DNA of 64,000 nucleotides from contig NZ_CP054699.1 in NCBI RefSeq assembly GCF_022558445.1, forward strand, positions 3,116,001 to 3,180,000. Direction: 5' to 3'. The notes under the pieces are model-generated. The model saw only the letters and a program-made list of their open reading frames with translations. It made no database searches and was not told the DNA's origin. Position numbers and translations under genes: made by a program. This DNA is from Candidatus Contubernalis alkalaceticus. GTDB lineage: Bacteria; Bacillota; Dethiobacteria; SKNC01. Positions 25,416 to 34,708 of this stretch are shown here, piece after piece. Numbering within the stretch: the stretch's first letter is position 1; each line of letters begins with the position of its first letter.

Positions 25416-27863
25416 TTACTGCTTCACCTTCTCCGGTTTCTCCCCGGTGGTAAACACCAATTCTCCATCCCCGGCGTCCACAATAACTACGCCTTTATCA
25501 TGGAATGTACCCTTCAACATTTCTTCTGACAGTTTATCCTCCACATGTTTTTGAATGGCCCTTCTCAATGGCCTGGCTCCATACACCGGGTCAAAACCTT
25601 CCTGAGCTAATAATTCCCTGGCCGATTCCGTAGTCTGGAGCTCAATATCGTAATCCCTGAGACGCTCCACCAACTCCTGCAGCATCAAGACCACAATCTC
25701 CTTCAGATGTTCCCTGGCTAAGGAATGAAATACAATCACTTCATCAATACGGTTTAAAAACTCCGGACGGAAGGTCCTTTTCAATTCCCCGAGGATCTGT
25801 TCCTTCATGCTCTCATAAGCGGCTTGTTCCCCTGCTGGCCTGAATCCCATGGTACCCTGTTTTTTAATATGGTTTGCTCCCACATTGGAGGTCATTATTA
25901 CTACGGTATTTCTAAAATCTACAGTTCTGCCCTTACCGTCCGTAAGACGTCCATCCTCTAGAACCTGCAGCAGGACATTAAATACCTCGGGATGAGCTTT
26001 TTCTATTTCATCTAACAAGATTACAGAATAAGGTTTTCTCCTAACTCTTTCCGTCAGCTGCCCTCCTTCGTCAAATCCCACATAACCCGGAGGCGCTCCA
26101 ATAAGCCGTGCAGTGGTATGCCTCTCCATATATTCCGACATATCCAGCCGGATGATAGAATCCTCGTCTCCGAAAAGAGACTCCGCCAAAGCCCTGGCCA
26201 GTTCTGTCTTGCCTACACCGGTGGGTCCCAGGAAAATAAATGATCCAATAGGCCTTCTAGGGTCCTTCAGCCCTGCCCTGGCTCTTCTGACTGCCCGGGA
26301 CACAGCCACCACCGCTTCATCCTGCCCAATAACTCTCTGGTGCAGCACCTCTTCCAGCTTCAGCAATCTTTCACTCTCTTCCTCTGCCAGCTTTTTCACA
26401 GGAATACCCGTCCAGCTGGATACGATTTGAGCAATATCCTCCTCAGTAACCACGGACTTGTCGGTCACTTTTTTTTGCTCCCATTCTATCTTCAAATCCT
26501 CAACTTCTTCCCTCATTCTCTGCTCTCTATCCCTGAGCTTAGCAGCCAGCTCAAACTCCTGGCCCTTAATTGCACCCTCTTTTTCATTGCGCAGAGTTTC
26601 CAGTTTTTCTTCCATCTCTTTCAGATCCGGAGGCGGCATAAAGGTCTGAAGCCGCACCCGGGAACCGGCCTCATCAATCAGGTCAATTGCTTTATCCGGC
26701 AAAAAACGATCAGTGATATAACGATCTCCCAGTTTAACTGCAGCCTCCAGGGCAGCATCGCTCATCTCTACCCGGTGATGAGCTTCATAACGATCCCGTA
26801 AACCCTTTAGAATGGCTAGAGCCTCCTCCTTGGTGGGCTCCTCTACAGTAATAGGTTGAAACCTCCGCTCCAGGGCGGGATCCTTCTCAATATATTTCCG
26901 GTATTCATCCAGGGTAGTAGCTCCCACACACTGCAGTTCCCCCCTGGCCAGGGCAGGCTTCAAAATATTGGAAGCATCAATGGCTCCCTCTGCAGCGCCA
27001 GCTCCAATTATGGTGTGAAGTTCGTCGATGAATACGATCATATTGCCTGCAGACCTCAATTCATCAATAAGCTTTCTAAGCCTCTCCTCAAATTCACCCC
27101 GATATTTAGTTCCCGCCACCACTGCGGAAAGCTCCAGGGTAACCACCCTCTTCTCCTTTAGAGTCTCGGGAATATCGGCTGTAGTAATCCTTTGGGCCAA
27201 TCCTTCCACGATGGCAGTTTTACCCACACCAGGTTCCCCAATAAGGCAGGGATTATTCTTAGTGCGGCGGCTTAATACCTGAATCACTCTTTCAATTTCC
27301 TTGTCACGGCCAATCACCGGGTCCAATTTCCCTTCCCTAGCCATCTTGGTTAAATCCTTACCGAAGGTATCAACGGTGGGAGTCTTGCTTCCCTTTTCGT
27401 ACCCTCCAGTCATTCCTTGAGCATCTCCTCCCAGAAGGTGCATAACCTGAACCCGGGCCCTTTTCAAATCCACTCCCAGATTTGCCAGCACCTTAGCGGC
27501 GATTCCTTCCCCTTCTCTAATTAACCCTAACAGCAGGTGTTCTGTACCTACGTAATTATGACCCAGATTTCTTCCTTCTTCTATGGCCAACTCAATTACT
27601 TTTTTAGCCCTGGGAGTATAGCTGATGCTCTGAAGTATCGGTTTATCCCCCTTGCCTATCATTCTTTCAACTTCCTGGCGTACCTTCACCAGATCCACAC
27701 CTAATTTCTGCAGAGCTCTGGCAGCAATACCCTCTCCCTCCCGCACCAATCCCAGCAGGAGGTGTTCTGTCCCCACGAAATTATGATTTAATCTCTTGGC
27801 TTCTTCTTGAGCCAGAAAAAGTACTTTTTGAGCCCTTTCGGTAAATCTTCCGAACATGAACAT
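25416..27863 (-). CDS. clpC: AAA+ protease chaperone ClpC
   Basis: 815 residues. Two Clp-N repeats ([20 protein letters not shown] and [20 protein letters not shown]), a first AAA module with Walker A GEPGVGKT, a UVR middle helix ([20 protein letters not shown]), and a second AAA module with [14 protein letters not shown] give the ClpC order. It unfolds substrates for ClpP, especially arginine-phosphorylated proteins marked by McsB. The start [13 protein letters not shown] at 27863 has AGGTGA upstream; the ORF runs 25 codons further without support. A CtsR-like box at 27936-27954 suggests a second promoter just upstream. Confidence 0.97.
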   Translation of the reverse strand: MFMFGRFTERAQKVLFLAQEEAKRLNHNFVGTEHLLLGLVREGEGIAARALQKLGVDLVKVRQEVERMIGKGDKPILQSISYTPRAKKVIELAIEEGRNLGHNYVGTEHLLLGLIREGEGIAAKVLANLGVDLKRARVQVMHLLGGDAQGMTGGYEKGSKTPTVDTFGKDLTKMAREGKLDPVIGRDKEIERVIQVLSRRTKNNPCLIGEPGVGKTAIVEGLAQRITTADIPETLKEKRVVTLELSAVVAGTKYRGEFEERLRKLIDELRSAGNMIVFIDELHTIIGAGAAEGAIDASNILKPALARGELQCVGATTLDEYRKYIEKDPALERRFQPITVEEPTKEEALAILKGLRDRYEAHHRVEMSDAALEAAVKLGDRYITDRFLPDKAIDLIDEAGSRVRLQTFMPPPDLKEMEEKLETLRNEKEGAIKGQEFELAAKLRDREQRMREEVEDLKIEWEQKKVTDKSVVTEEDIAQIVSSWTGIPVKKLAEEESERLLKLEEVLHQRVIGQDEAVVAVSRAVRRARAGLKDPRRPIGSFIFLGPTGVGKTELARALAESLFGDEDSIIRLDMSEYMERHTTARLIGAPPGYVGFDEGGQLTERVRRKPYSVILLDEIEKAHPEVFNVLLQVLEDGRLTDGKGRTVDFRNTVVIMTSNVGANHIKKQGTMGFRPAGEQAAYESMKEQILGELKRTFRPEFLNRIDEVIVFHSLAREHLKEIVVLMLQELVERLRDYDIELQTTESARELLAQEGFDPVYGARPLRRAIQKHVEDKLSEEMLKGTFHDKGVVIVDAGDGELVFTTGEKPEKVKQ

Positions 27864-27933
27864 TGATATCACCTCACCTTTCAAATTTTGATATAAACTT
27901 TTACCTGATCTACACCGAATAAGTTTATATAAA

Positions 27934-27956
27934 TTCATGACCTTCTTTGACTAACT
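27934..27956 (-). promoter_or_regulatory. CtsR operator before clpC
   Basis: On the minus strand AGTCAAA-GAA-GGTCA, two heptad-like repeats with a 3-nt spacer, agrees with the CtsR operator pattern RGTCAAA-NAN-RGTCAAA and with the boxes before ctsR. A TATATAAA -10-like sequence follows about 10 nt later. It would let clpC and the ACS-N gene be induced apart from the first three genes. Confidence 0.6.
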
Positions 27957-28002
27957 ATATATGGAAGCAATGTAATAGTTTTTTAGTGTGTTCTCTCATT
28001 CC

Positions 28003-29070
28003 TCAACCTTGCACCGCCTCCGCCAATTTCTCCCTAATTATACCAGCTCTGCTGACATCTATATCATAATCGCTCAGCTCTTTACCTTCGTTTTTTTGAA
28101 TAAATGCAGGGCTGATAATAACCAACAGCTGATTCAGCACCTTAAGATCTACAGGCTTTAAAAGCCCCAGGTCAACTCCCAGTCGGAAATCTGAAAAAAG
28201 CTGCATGGCCTCCAAGGAACTCATAATCCTGGCATTGGAGAGAATACCATACGCCCGGCCTGCCCGATCTGCCAGCTTTTCCCGACATTCGTTCAAAAGA
28301 CCCTGCCGGGCCCCCTCTTCCTGCTCCAGCAGCTGTTTTGCCACACCATATAAGTTTCGAATAATTTCCCTTTCAGTCTGCCCCAGGGTAATCTGGTTGG
28401 ATAACTGGAGAATATTACCCACCACTTCTGTCCCTTCCCCATATAAGCCCCTTACCACCATTCCAACCTGGTAAAGGGCGGAAAGTATCCGGTTAATCTG
28501 TTTAGTTATGGCCAAGCCCGGCAGATGCATCATTAAAGATGCCCGCATGCCGGTTCCCACATTAGTAGGACAAGAGGTAAGATAACCCAGTTGGTCATTA
28601 AAAGCAAAATCAAGATCTTCCTCCAGAACGTTATCAATATCATCTCCCTGTTTCCAGGCATTTTCCAGCTGGAGGCCCGGGAAAATAGATTGAATTCGAA
28701 TATGGTCTTCCTCATTTATCATAATGCTGACGGACTCATCATTTTTCAGCAGCACACAGCTATTTTTGGCATCCTTTACCATTTGAGGGCTGATAATATG
28801 CTTTTCCACACACAGCTGTCTTTCCAATGGAGTAAGCTTAGACAGATCTACACGGCTGTATAATTGAAAGAATTCTTTCTTATGATCTAAGACTCTATTA
28901 ACCTCTTTTAACACTTTCCCCCTTTGTTCGCCTTCCGCCAGACAGGGAAAAGGAAGCTCCTTTAAGTTTCTGGCCATACGAACCCTGCTGGTCAACACAA
29001 TCTCAGAATGTGGACCGGTTCCCTCCATCCATTTACTGGACTGGATATCCAAAAAATGTTGTTTAGTCAT
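28003..29070 (-). CDS. mcsB: Protein-arginine kinase McsB
   Basis: 355 residues, usual length. The ATP:guanido kinase motifs are clear: SEIVLTSRVRMARNLKELPFP, SVSIMINEEDHIRIQ (the NEEDH loop), and YLTSCPTNVGTGMRAS with the reactive-site cysteine. McsB phosphorylates arginines on misfolded proteins and on CtsR, sending them to ClpCP. The ATG at 29070 overlaps the end of mcsA by 8 nt, so translation is coupled. Confidence 0.96.
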   Translation of the reverse strand: MTKQHFLDIQSSKWMEGTGPHSEIVLTSRVRMARNLKELPFPCLAEGEQRGKVLKEVNRVLDHKKEFFQLYSRVDLSKLTPLERQLCVEKHIISPQMVKDAKNSCVLLKNDESVSIMINEEDHIRIQSIFPGLQLENAWKQGDDIDNVLEEDLDFAFNDQLGYLTSCPTNVGTGMRASLMMHLPGLAITKQINRILSALYQVGMVVRGLYGEGTEVVGNILQLSNQITLGQTEREIIRNLYGVAKQLLEQEEGARQGLLNECREKLADRAGRAYGILSNARIMSSLEAMQLFSDFRLGVDLGLLKPVDLKVLNQLLVIISPAFIQKNEGKELSDYDIDVSRAGIIREKLAEAVQG

Positions 29071-29599
29071 TTTGTTTCTCACCACTTTCCACTACTTCTC
29101 TATCCAGTTCTCGAATTTTATCTCGGATCACAGCCGCTTCCTCGAATTCTTCATTCATTATCTTCTGCTGTAAAGCAGCCCGAAGTTTCTCAATTTCTTT
29201 TTTTACCTTAATTAAAGAACCTGAACGTTCAGGCACTTTCCCGGTATGCTGAATGCTGCCGTGAATTCTCTTCAATAACACCCCTAGTTTTTCTCCGAAA
29301 TGCTCATAACATTTGGCACAGCCTAACCGCCCAATCTGGGAAAACTGAGCATATGTTAAACCACAGCCCTCACACTGAATCTTGGTGCTGGAGGGAATAT
29401 CCACCGTTGTTTCGAATCCCTCTAAATCAAGAAGCCCTGCAAAAAAATGGTGCAAGGAAAAATTGGGTTCAAGAGTCAGCTCAAGCTCTCCCTTGTTATT
29501 TGCACACTCCTGACAAAGGTGCATTTCTGTCTTTTTATCATTTATTATTTTCGTCAGATGGACAACGGCATTATTCTTTTGACATTCTTGACAGAGCAT
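29063..29599 (-). CDS. mcsA: McsA, zinc-finger activator of McsB
   Basis: 178 residues. Four CxxC pairs (MLCQECQKN, LCQECANN, CEGCGLTY, CAKCYEHFG) form the zinc fingers, and the C-terminus carries a UVR motif (LRAALQQKIMNEEFEEAAVIRDKIRELDRE). This is the standard McsA layout; it activates McsB and binds CtsR. It sits between ctsR and mcsB. Confidence 0.95.
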   Translation of the reverse strand: MLCQECQKNNAVVHLTKIINDKKTEMHLCQECANNKGELELTLEPNFSLHHFFAGLLDLEGFETTVDIPSSTKIQCEGCGLTYAQFSQIGRLGCAKCYEHFGEKLGVLLKRIHGSIQHTGKVPERSGSLIKVKKEIEKLRAALQQKIMNEEFEEAAVIRDKIRELDREVVESGEKQND

Positions 29600-29766
29600 A
29601 ACTAATTACTCCTTAAAATTTTAGTTGAACTCCCCCCCGGCTTAAAACCCCATCCTTTTTTAAATAAAAGATGAACGCCGAAAAAAGAGTATAAATCATT
29701 AATAATTAAAGACTCCTTATTAGTCTATTAAAAAGCAGGCTAAATATTTAAAGTTAGAGGATCTTT

Positions 29767-30231
29767 TTACCCTTTCATAACTGCCTCAAACATTTTCAAC
29801 AAAAATTGTTTCTTTATATCCTCTGCAAACAATCCTTCACCAAAAGCATCAAACTCCAGCATAACGACTTCCATGATTTTAGCTTCCCGACGGGTAATTA
29901 CTTTCCCCTGGGAAAGGCGAGATATAAAATTAGTCACCTGAACTTTGTTCAAGGGTTCTTCCTGCAGATGACTGATCACCTTGGTATAATTTGAAACCTT
30001 GCTTACATCCAGTTTATTTATACGAATATACCCACCGCCGCCCCGGCGGCTTTCTACAGAATAACCTCTTTCCATGGTAAAACGGGTAGAGAGGACGTAG
30101 TTGATTTGAGAAGGAACACAGTTAAATTTTGCAGCCAACTCTCTACGCTGTAACAGGATATGATCCTTTGAGGAAAGAGCCAGGAGCTGTTTTAAATAAT
30201 ATTCAATACCGTCAACTAAACTAGGGATAAT
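29767..30231 (-). CDS. ctsR: Heat-shock repressor CtsR, probable non-canonical start
   Basis: About 154 residues. The winged-helix core FNCVPSQINYVLSTRFTMERGY and the glycine wing RRGGGGYIRI are diagnostic. The family N-terminus is also readable upstream: SLVDGIEYYLKQLLALSSKD then LLQRRELAAK. No ATG, GTG or TTG stands at its beginning; only ATT (30231) or ATC (30228) follow the AGGGGG ribosome site at suitable distance. A TTG at 30138 would remove the first DNA-binding helix. I therefore place the start at ATT/ATC. It represses its own operon. Confidence 0.85.
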   Translation of the reverse strand: MIPSLVDGIEYYLKQLLALSSKDHILLQRRELAAKFNCVPSQINYVLSTRFTMERGYSVESRRGGGGYIRINKLDVSKVSNYTKVISHLQEEPLNKVQVTNFISRLSQGKVITRREAKIMEVVMLEFDAFGEGLFAEDIKKQFLLKMFEAVMKG

Positions 30232-30240
30232 ACCACCCCC

Positions 30241-30306
30241 TGACCAATTCTTTGACCTTCCCTGACCTTTATAGCTTAATTATATATGATTTTCAAAGAT
30301 TATCAA
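30241..30306 (-). promoter_or_regulatory. ctsR operon promoter with CtsR boxes
   Basis: On the minus strand TTGATA (30301-30306), a 16-nt spacer and TATAAT (30279-30284) form a good housekeeping promoter. Just downstream stand three GGTCA repeats (GGTCAGG-GAA-GGTCAAA, then TTGGTCAGG) at 30241-30270, agreeing with the CtsR operator RGTCAAA-NAN-RGTCAAA and overlapping the expected transcription start. Confidence 0.82.
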
Positions 30307-30384
30307 ATAGAAAAAACCCCGCATTTCTTATTATTTGCTATTTGTGAACTATTATATCTAATATAATACGATTTTATTTTACTT

Positions 30385-30419
30385 TGCTAAAAAAAGGCAC
30401 GGAATTGTGCCTTTTTTAC
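30385..30419 (-). terminator. Terminator after the mgtC-like gene
   Basis: AAAAAAGGCAC and GTGCCTTTTTT form a bidirectional hairpin with a 6-nt loop and T-rich flanks on both sides. A further imperfect palindrome (CTTAGCTTAGA / TCTAAGCTAAG) stands at about 30488-30522, directly after the stop codon. Confidence 0.8.
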
Positions 30420-30535
30420 CCTAATTTAAAATATTTAATATTAAGTTTTACTTAACAATTTTTATTATTAAAACATCGTCCCCGCCCCGCTTAGCTTAGA
30501 GGAAGCAGCCTTCTAAGCTAAGAATGAAGAAATAT

Positions 30536-31318
30536 TTAATGGTCAAGATGGGCACCTTCGCCGCCTGTATCCATAAATTTCCCCGGGCCAGGTCGGCTGT
30601 AGGGATAATTCCTTTTATCTACCTCTTCCCCGTCCCAGGATATTTCCAATACCTCATTAATCTGAACTATTTTCTTAAGCATTTCATGGGTTTTTAATTT
30701 ATAAGGTATTTTCAGCAAAAAGTCCAGTGAGATAACATTGGTTTTATAAGCCTCCAAATACTCCGCCGGGCCCATTTCCAGGTTATGAATATTAATGTTC
30801 ATTTCACCGAAGGCATCCCCTATTTTTCCTAACAAACCTGGTTTATCTACTGCCATCACCGCCATTTTTCTCAGACGCTGCTGTCGGGCCAGGTAAACCT
30901 CAACTCCCCGCAGTGCATAAAGACTGGATAAAAGCAAAAAAGTAGTTACCAATGCTCCTACATAAAAACCACTGCCCACCGCCAGGCCAATAATGGCCAC
31001 CACCCACAGGCTGGCTGCCGTTGTCAACCCCCGAATAGTATTTCCATAGCGCATTATAGTTCCTGCCCCTAGAAAACCAATACCGCTGACAGCGTGTGAG
31101 GCCATCCTGGATGGATCGGCTCCCCGGCCTACTTCTCCTAATTCTGAAGTAAAGGCATACATAGACACCAGCATTACCAGAGCACAGCCTACACAAACTA
31201 AAATATGTGTTCTAAATCCTGCTGGACGGTTATGCCTTTCCCTTTCAAACCCCACCAGACCACCCAATAGCACGGATAAAATTAGCCTTATAACCAACTC
31301 TAAATGGGAAATGTTCAT
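30536..31318 (-). CDS. MgtC/SapB family membrane protein
   Basis: 260 residues. The start MNISHLELVIRL at 31318 has an AGGGAGA site. About four to five hydrophobic helices carry the family signature LGGLVGFERERHNRPAGFRTHILVCVG, and GIGFLGAGTIMRYGNTIRGLTTAASLW. The C-terminal 90 residues form an ACT-like soluble domain (MAVMAVDKPGLLGKIGDAFGEMN). MgtC proteins are tied to low-magnesium survival and ATP synthase modulation; transport activity is unproven. It is a single gene. Confidence 0.9.
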   Translation of the reverse strand: MNISHLELVIRLILSVLLGGLVGFERERHNRPAGFRTHILVCVGCALVMLVSMYAFTSELGEVGRGADPSRMASHAVSGIGFLGAGTIMRYGNTIRGLTTAASLWVVAIIGLAVGSGFYVGALVTTFLLLSSLYALRGVEVYLARQQRLRKMAVMAVDKPGLLGKIGDAFGEMNINIHNLEMGPAEYLEAYKTNVISLDFLLKIPYKLKTHEMLKKIVQINEVLEISWDGEEVDKRNYPYSRPGPGKFMDTGGEGAHLDH

Positions 31319-31446
31319 TTTATGTCTCCCTGTATACGTTATATAAGCTATTATATGCGCTTTTTCCTTAAAAATCAACTGAATGGACCTTCGTTTTCAG
31401 AAATTTCTGTCATTAGCATGTAGTGCGTCTATAGAAATTTCTGAAA

Positions 31447-32373
31447 TTATTTTGAAACCATTAGATTCTCCAGGATACCATCTATACTCTGCTTGCCTGT
31501 CAGCACACCTTCAAAGAGGTCACCTTTAGCCTCCAGCCGTTCCTTTATATTCAACAAATGAAAAGCTGAAGAGGATGTAATATTACCCTGCTGGATTTCT
31601 TCCCATAACAGAGGGGTAGAAACCGGTGCCCCGGGATGGGGTCTTATACTATAAGGTGCATTTATGGTTTTGCCCCAGGCATTTTGAAGATAATCCAGGT
31701 AAATCTTACCCTGTCTCTTATCCACTTTCCTTTCCATGGTAGTAATCTGAGGGTGAATATCATGAACTAAAGAACAAAAATAGGATACAAATTTCCTTAC
31801 CTCCTCATAAGAATAACGAGGCTTAAGAGGCACATATACCTGTAATCCCGTAGAGCCCGAGGTCTTGGGGTAACACTTGAGCCCCACCTTCACCAGAAGG
31901 TCCCTGATAGTCAGGGAAACACTGCAGACCTGCTCAAAGGTAGATTCCTCCATAGGATCCAAATCAAACACTGCGAAATCTGGATTCTCCAAACTCTGCA
32001 GACTGGAAAACCAGGGGTGAATTTCAATACAAGCCTGATTGCCCAACCAGGCCAGGGTCTGCACATCCTCCACAAGAATATAACGGGTCACCTTGGAGCT
32101 GCTTCGGGAATTAATGGAAAAAGTTTTCACCCAGGATGGACCCTCCAAAGGAAAATTCTTTTGATAAAATCCTTTTTCCTGGATTCCTCCGGGAAATCTT
32201 TGAAAAACCACCGGCCTGTTCCTTAAATACTTCAATAAATAAGGAGCAGCCTCCAGATAATATTTAATCAGTTGAGATTTGGTAAAGCCCTCACGGGGCC
32301 AGAGTACTTTATCTAAATTAGTTAACCTCAACTCTTGGCCATTAACTTCAAAAAAACTTTCCATACATTTCAA
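31447..32373 (-). CDS. ligD: NHEJ polymerase (LigD polymerase domain as separate protein)
   Basis: 308 residues covering the LigD primase-polymerase domain: NLDKVLWPREGFTKSQLIKYY, RFPGGIQEKGFYQKN, the catalytic FAVFDLDP, and SGSTGLQVYVPL. In the last motif many LigD enzymes have His where Gln is seen here. It fills gaps at double-strand breaks during Ku-dependent end joining. In many bacteria it is fused to the ligase; here ligase and polymerase are separate genes about 340 nt apart, with two repeats between them. Start uncertain (ATG at 32373 or 32364; no clear ribosome site). Confidence 0.9.
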   Translation of the reverse strand: MKCMESFFEVNGQELRLTNLDKVLWPREGFTKSQLIKYYLEAAPYLLKYLRNRPVVFQRFPGGIQEKGFYQKNFPLEGPSWVKTFSINSRSSSKVTRYILVEDVQTLAWLGNQACIEIHPWFSSLQSLENPDFAVFDLDPMEESTFEQVCSVSLTIRDLLVKVGLKCYPKTSGSTGLQVYVPLKPRYSYEEVRKFVSYFCSLVHDIHPQITTMERKVDKRQGKIYLDYLQNAWGKTINAPYSIRPHPGAPVSTPLLWEEIQQGNITSSSAFHLLNIKERLEAKGDLFEGVLTGKQSIDGILENLMVSK

Positions 32374-32383
32374 GTGTTAAGTG

Positions 32384-32447
32384 CCAGGGATTGCCAGGGG
32401 GACAGTTCTCTTGACAATCTCCTGACACTACGACACTAAAATCACTC
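32384..32447. repeat. REP-like palindrome with GGGGACAGTTC core
   Basis: GTGTTAAGTGCCAGGGA at the left and TCTCCTGACACTACGACAC at the right are imperfect inverted repeats around GGGGGACAGTTCTCTTGACA. This resembles palindromes found next to REP-associated tyrosine transposases. Confidence 0.55.
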
Positions 32448-32514
32448 CTTTCACTGCTTTCAAAATCTTCGCTGCGCTCCTTGATACAGCATACCAAACT
32501 ATAACAACAAACCG

Positions 32515-32640
32515 GTTTATCTCTTTTTTTTAGGGTATAGGACCCCCGCCTCTAAGCGTTAGCGTAGGTGGGGCTTAAAATCTGGTGGAGTAGAGTCTCC
32601 ACCTGATTCCCAGATGTTTCAGCTTGCTGAAACGAGTTCA
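32515..32640 (+). repeat. Dispersed three-hairpin repeat, copy 2
   Basis: Matches 24492-24620 over its whole length. Hairpins: CCCCGCCT...AGGTGGGG, GGTGGAG...CTCCACC, and a perfect GTTTCAGC-TT-GCTGAAAC followed by GAGTTCA. Stem changes against copy 1 tend to keep pairing. It sits between ligase and polymerase genes and is read opposite to them. Confidence 0.65.
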
Positions 32641-32711
32641 CTGTATTTTTGTGTAATTTAAATTAATATTCTAAGTCATAAGTGCAAATAGTAAAATAAC
32701 GAAAAAAGGTG

Positions 32712-33653
32712 TCAGGGGAGGGTACATTCTTCCGGGTCTGCGGTGGTAAAGCCTTTTATGGAGGGTGCTCTTAATTTTAATTGTGGTGTCCACTCACTGA
32801 ACTCCACCCACATGGCCAGGCTGGGCTGCACCCAAATGCTGCTTTGGGAGGAGGGAAGATTGGTAAAAGGAGATTCAGAAATTTGTCGTTCCATTAAATA
32901 ACCCATAAGGTTTCTCCACTCATCTTCTTTTAGTCCGGTCCCTACTCGGCCCACATACAATAGTTCCTGTCCCAAATAGGCTCCCGCCATCAGGGATGAG
33001 ATCCGGCCGTCCTTAACCGTAAAACCTCCTATGGTGCACATAATTTTATGCTTCACCTTTATTTTCCACCAGTGATGTGAGTTTTTACCGGAAACATAGG
33101 GGCTGTCTTTCACTTTAGCCACCACACCCTCTAGACCGTTCTCTTTTGCCCAGGCAAACAGCTTTTCCCCCTCCTGTGAATTATCGGTAATCTTTATAAA
33201 ATCACTTTCCTGCACCGACTCTCGTAACAGCCGTTGACGCTCTTCATAGGGACATGAAAAGAGAGGTTTCCCCTCAATATAAAGAAGGTCAAAAATATAA
33301 TACACAGCAGGAAGGGTGTGTGTCAGTGTCTGCAGCCGTTCCAGACGAGTCAATAGATCTCTTTTCAATATAGAAGGGAAACTGGGCTTCCCCTGCCGAA
33401 GCACCACCATCTCCCCGTCTAAAACCCCTTTAGCAAACTTCACCTGAGAAGGTAATTGGATGGCCTCCGGATACTGCAGGGTCCGATCCTTCAGCCGCCG
33501 GTTTTGCAGCCTCACCTTCCCCTCACTAATAAATGCCAGCATCCTGACCCCATCCCATTTTACCTGATATAGATATTGCCGGCCCAGGGGAATATCCTTT
33601 CTGGAATGGGGTTCCATGGGTTTTATTTTTTCCTCCAACAGGTCACGTTCCAT
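32712..33653 (-). CDS. ligD: ATP-dependent DNA ligase (LigD ligase domain)
   Basis: 313 residues. The nucleotidyltransferase motif I is YQVKWDGVRML (catalytic Lys in KWDG), followed by RLQNRRLKDRT, GVLDGEMVVL, YYIFDLLY, EGVVAKVKDSPY and WWKIKVK. The C-terminal half is the OB fold (GGFTVKDGRISSLMAGAYL). It seals breaks held by Ku. It begins 3 nt after ku, so the two are co-translated. Confidence 0.93.
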   Translation of the reverse strand: MERDLLEEKIKPMEPHSRKDIPLGRQYLYQVKWDGVRMLAFISEGKVRLQNRRLKDRTLQYPEAIQLPSQVKFAKGVLDGEMVVLRQGKPSFPSILKRDLLTRLERLQTLTHTLPAVYYIFDLLYIEGKPLFSCPYEERQRLLRESVQESDFIKITDNSQEGEKLFAWAKENGLEGVVAKVKDSPYVSGKNSHHWWKIKVKHKIMCTIGGFTVKDGRISSLMAGAYLGQELLYVGRVGTGLKEDEWRNLMGYLMERQISESPFTNLPSSQSSIWVQPSLAMWVEFSEWTPQLKLRAPSIKGFTTADPEECTLP

Positions 33654-33656
33654 AAT

Positions 33657-34514
33657 CTAGCCAATCCCTGCTTTCTCTTTTTTCTTCCGCCCCTGGGGTG
33701 GTTTTTTCTTTTTATCCTTTTTTAGTCCTGCCCTCTCTTCCTCTTTACCCTCCGTCATCTGCACACTGGCCCTCAAAGCCTCCATCAAATCGACAATCTT
33801 GGCTTTTTCCGGCGCTTCGGGAACCTCTATCTTCTGCCCCGCTACTTTGGCCTCAATAATTTGCAGCACTCTTTCCCGATACTCATCAAAGTATTTCTCT
33901 GGGTCAAAGGATGAGGCCAGATTTTCCACCAGCTGCTGAGCCATTTTCAGCTCATTTTCATGAATAGTAATTCCCCGGCCTTCCACAGGAACCAGGTCAG
34001 TGTTCCTTACTTCGTCAGGGTAAAACATCGTTTCCATGGTAAGAATCCCGTTATGAACCCGAATGGCTGCCAGATTTTCCCGGGTCCGGATGACCACCCG
34101 TGCGATGGCAATTTTCCCGGTTTCCTCCATAATGTTTCTAAGCAGGACATAAGGCTTTTCTCCGGTTTCACCGGGAGCCATATAATATGTTTTATCAAAA
34201 TAAACCGGGTCAATCTCCTCTAAGTTTACAAAATCCACAATGTCCACCGTTTTTGATCTACCCTGGGGAAACCGCTCCAGTTCCTCAGAATCAAAAACTA
34301 CATATTTTCCCGTTTCAAACTCATAACCTTTGATAATTTCATCCCATCCAACCTCCTGCTGACAGGAAGAACATACTCTATTATTTTTAATAGGACTTTT
34401 ACATTTGTTGTGCAGAAACTTGAATTTTACTTCTTTCCTCTCCGTTGCCGGAAAAAGTTTTACCGGTATGCTGACCAGCCCAAAACTGATAGCTCCCTTC
34501 CAAATTGTGCGCAT
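33657..34514 (-). CDS. ku: Ku protein, DNA end-binding for NHEJ
   Basis: 285 residues. MRTIWKGAISFGLVSIPVKLFPATERK is the standard N-terminus; a CxxC-type pair (CKSPIKNNRVCSSCQQEVGW) and YKVVFDSEEL-like KYVVFDSEELERF follow, with EYRERVLQIIEAKVAGQ near 220. The C-terminal 25 residues are almost all Lys, Gly and Pro, the basic tail used for DNA threading and ligase recruitment. ATG at 34514 has a GGGGGG site; the ORF runs 7 codons further upstream. Confidence 0.95.
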   Translation of the reverse strand: MRTIWKGAISFGLVSIPVKLFPATERKEVKFKFLHNKCKSPIKNNRVCSSCQQEVGWDEIIKGYEFETGKYVVFDSEELERFPQGRSKTVDIVDFVNLEEIDPVYFDKTYYMAPGETGEKPYVLLRNIMEETGKIAIARVVIRTRENLAAIRVHNGILTMETMFYPDEVRNTDLVPVEGRGITIHENELKMAQQLVENLASSFDPEKYFDEYRERVLQIIEAKVAGQKIEVPEAPEKAKIVDLMEALRASVQMTEGKEEERAGLKKDKKKKPPQGRKKKEKAGIG

Positions 34515-34630
34515 AAAAAACCCCCCAAAGATCAAGTTGATTGTTTATATCTTTTGAATATAATGGCATTCTATACATCAACATAACCCGGAGGGCTTAT
34601 TTATATTAAATTAGCATTATACTACCTTTA

Positions 34631-34695
34631 ATACACATAAATACACACCAACATACATCAATTCACACCAATATTCATCAATTCACATCAACAAT
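34631..34695. repeat. Short tandem repeat (ATCAATTCACACCAATATTC type)
   Basis: About three degenerate copies of a 20-nt unit stand in the gap between ku and trxA. It looks like a slippage repeat; no coding sense. Confidence 0.55.
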
Positions 34696-34708
34696 AATAT
34701 ATAAGTTT

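Larger units (their letters stand above)
32374..32711. other. Intergenic region between split ligD genes, made of repeats
   Basis: 338 nt. It holds a REP-like hairpin (32384-32447), a short gap and the second copy of the three-hairpin repeat (32515-32640). The rest is AT-rich with no gene. The NHEJ genes before and after it run in the same direction. Confidence 0.75.

Noticed and set aside
24492-32640. Composite transposon formed by the two similar repeats
   Set aside because: Both copies have the same orientation, but the 8 kb between them holds conserved core genes (clpC, ctsR) and no transposase.
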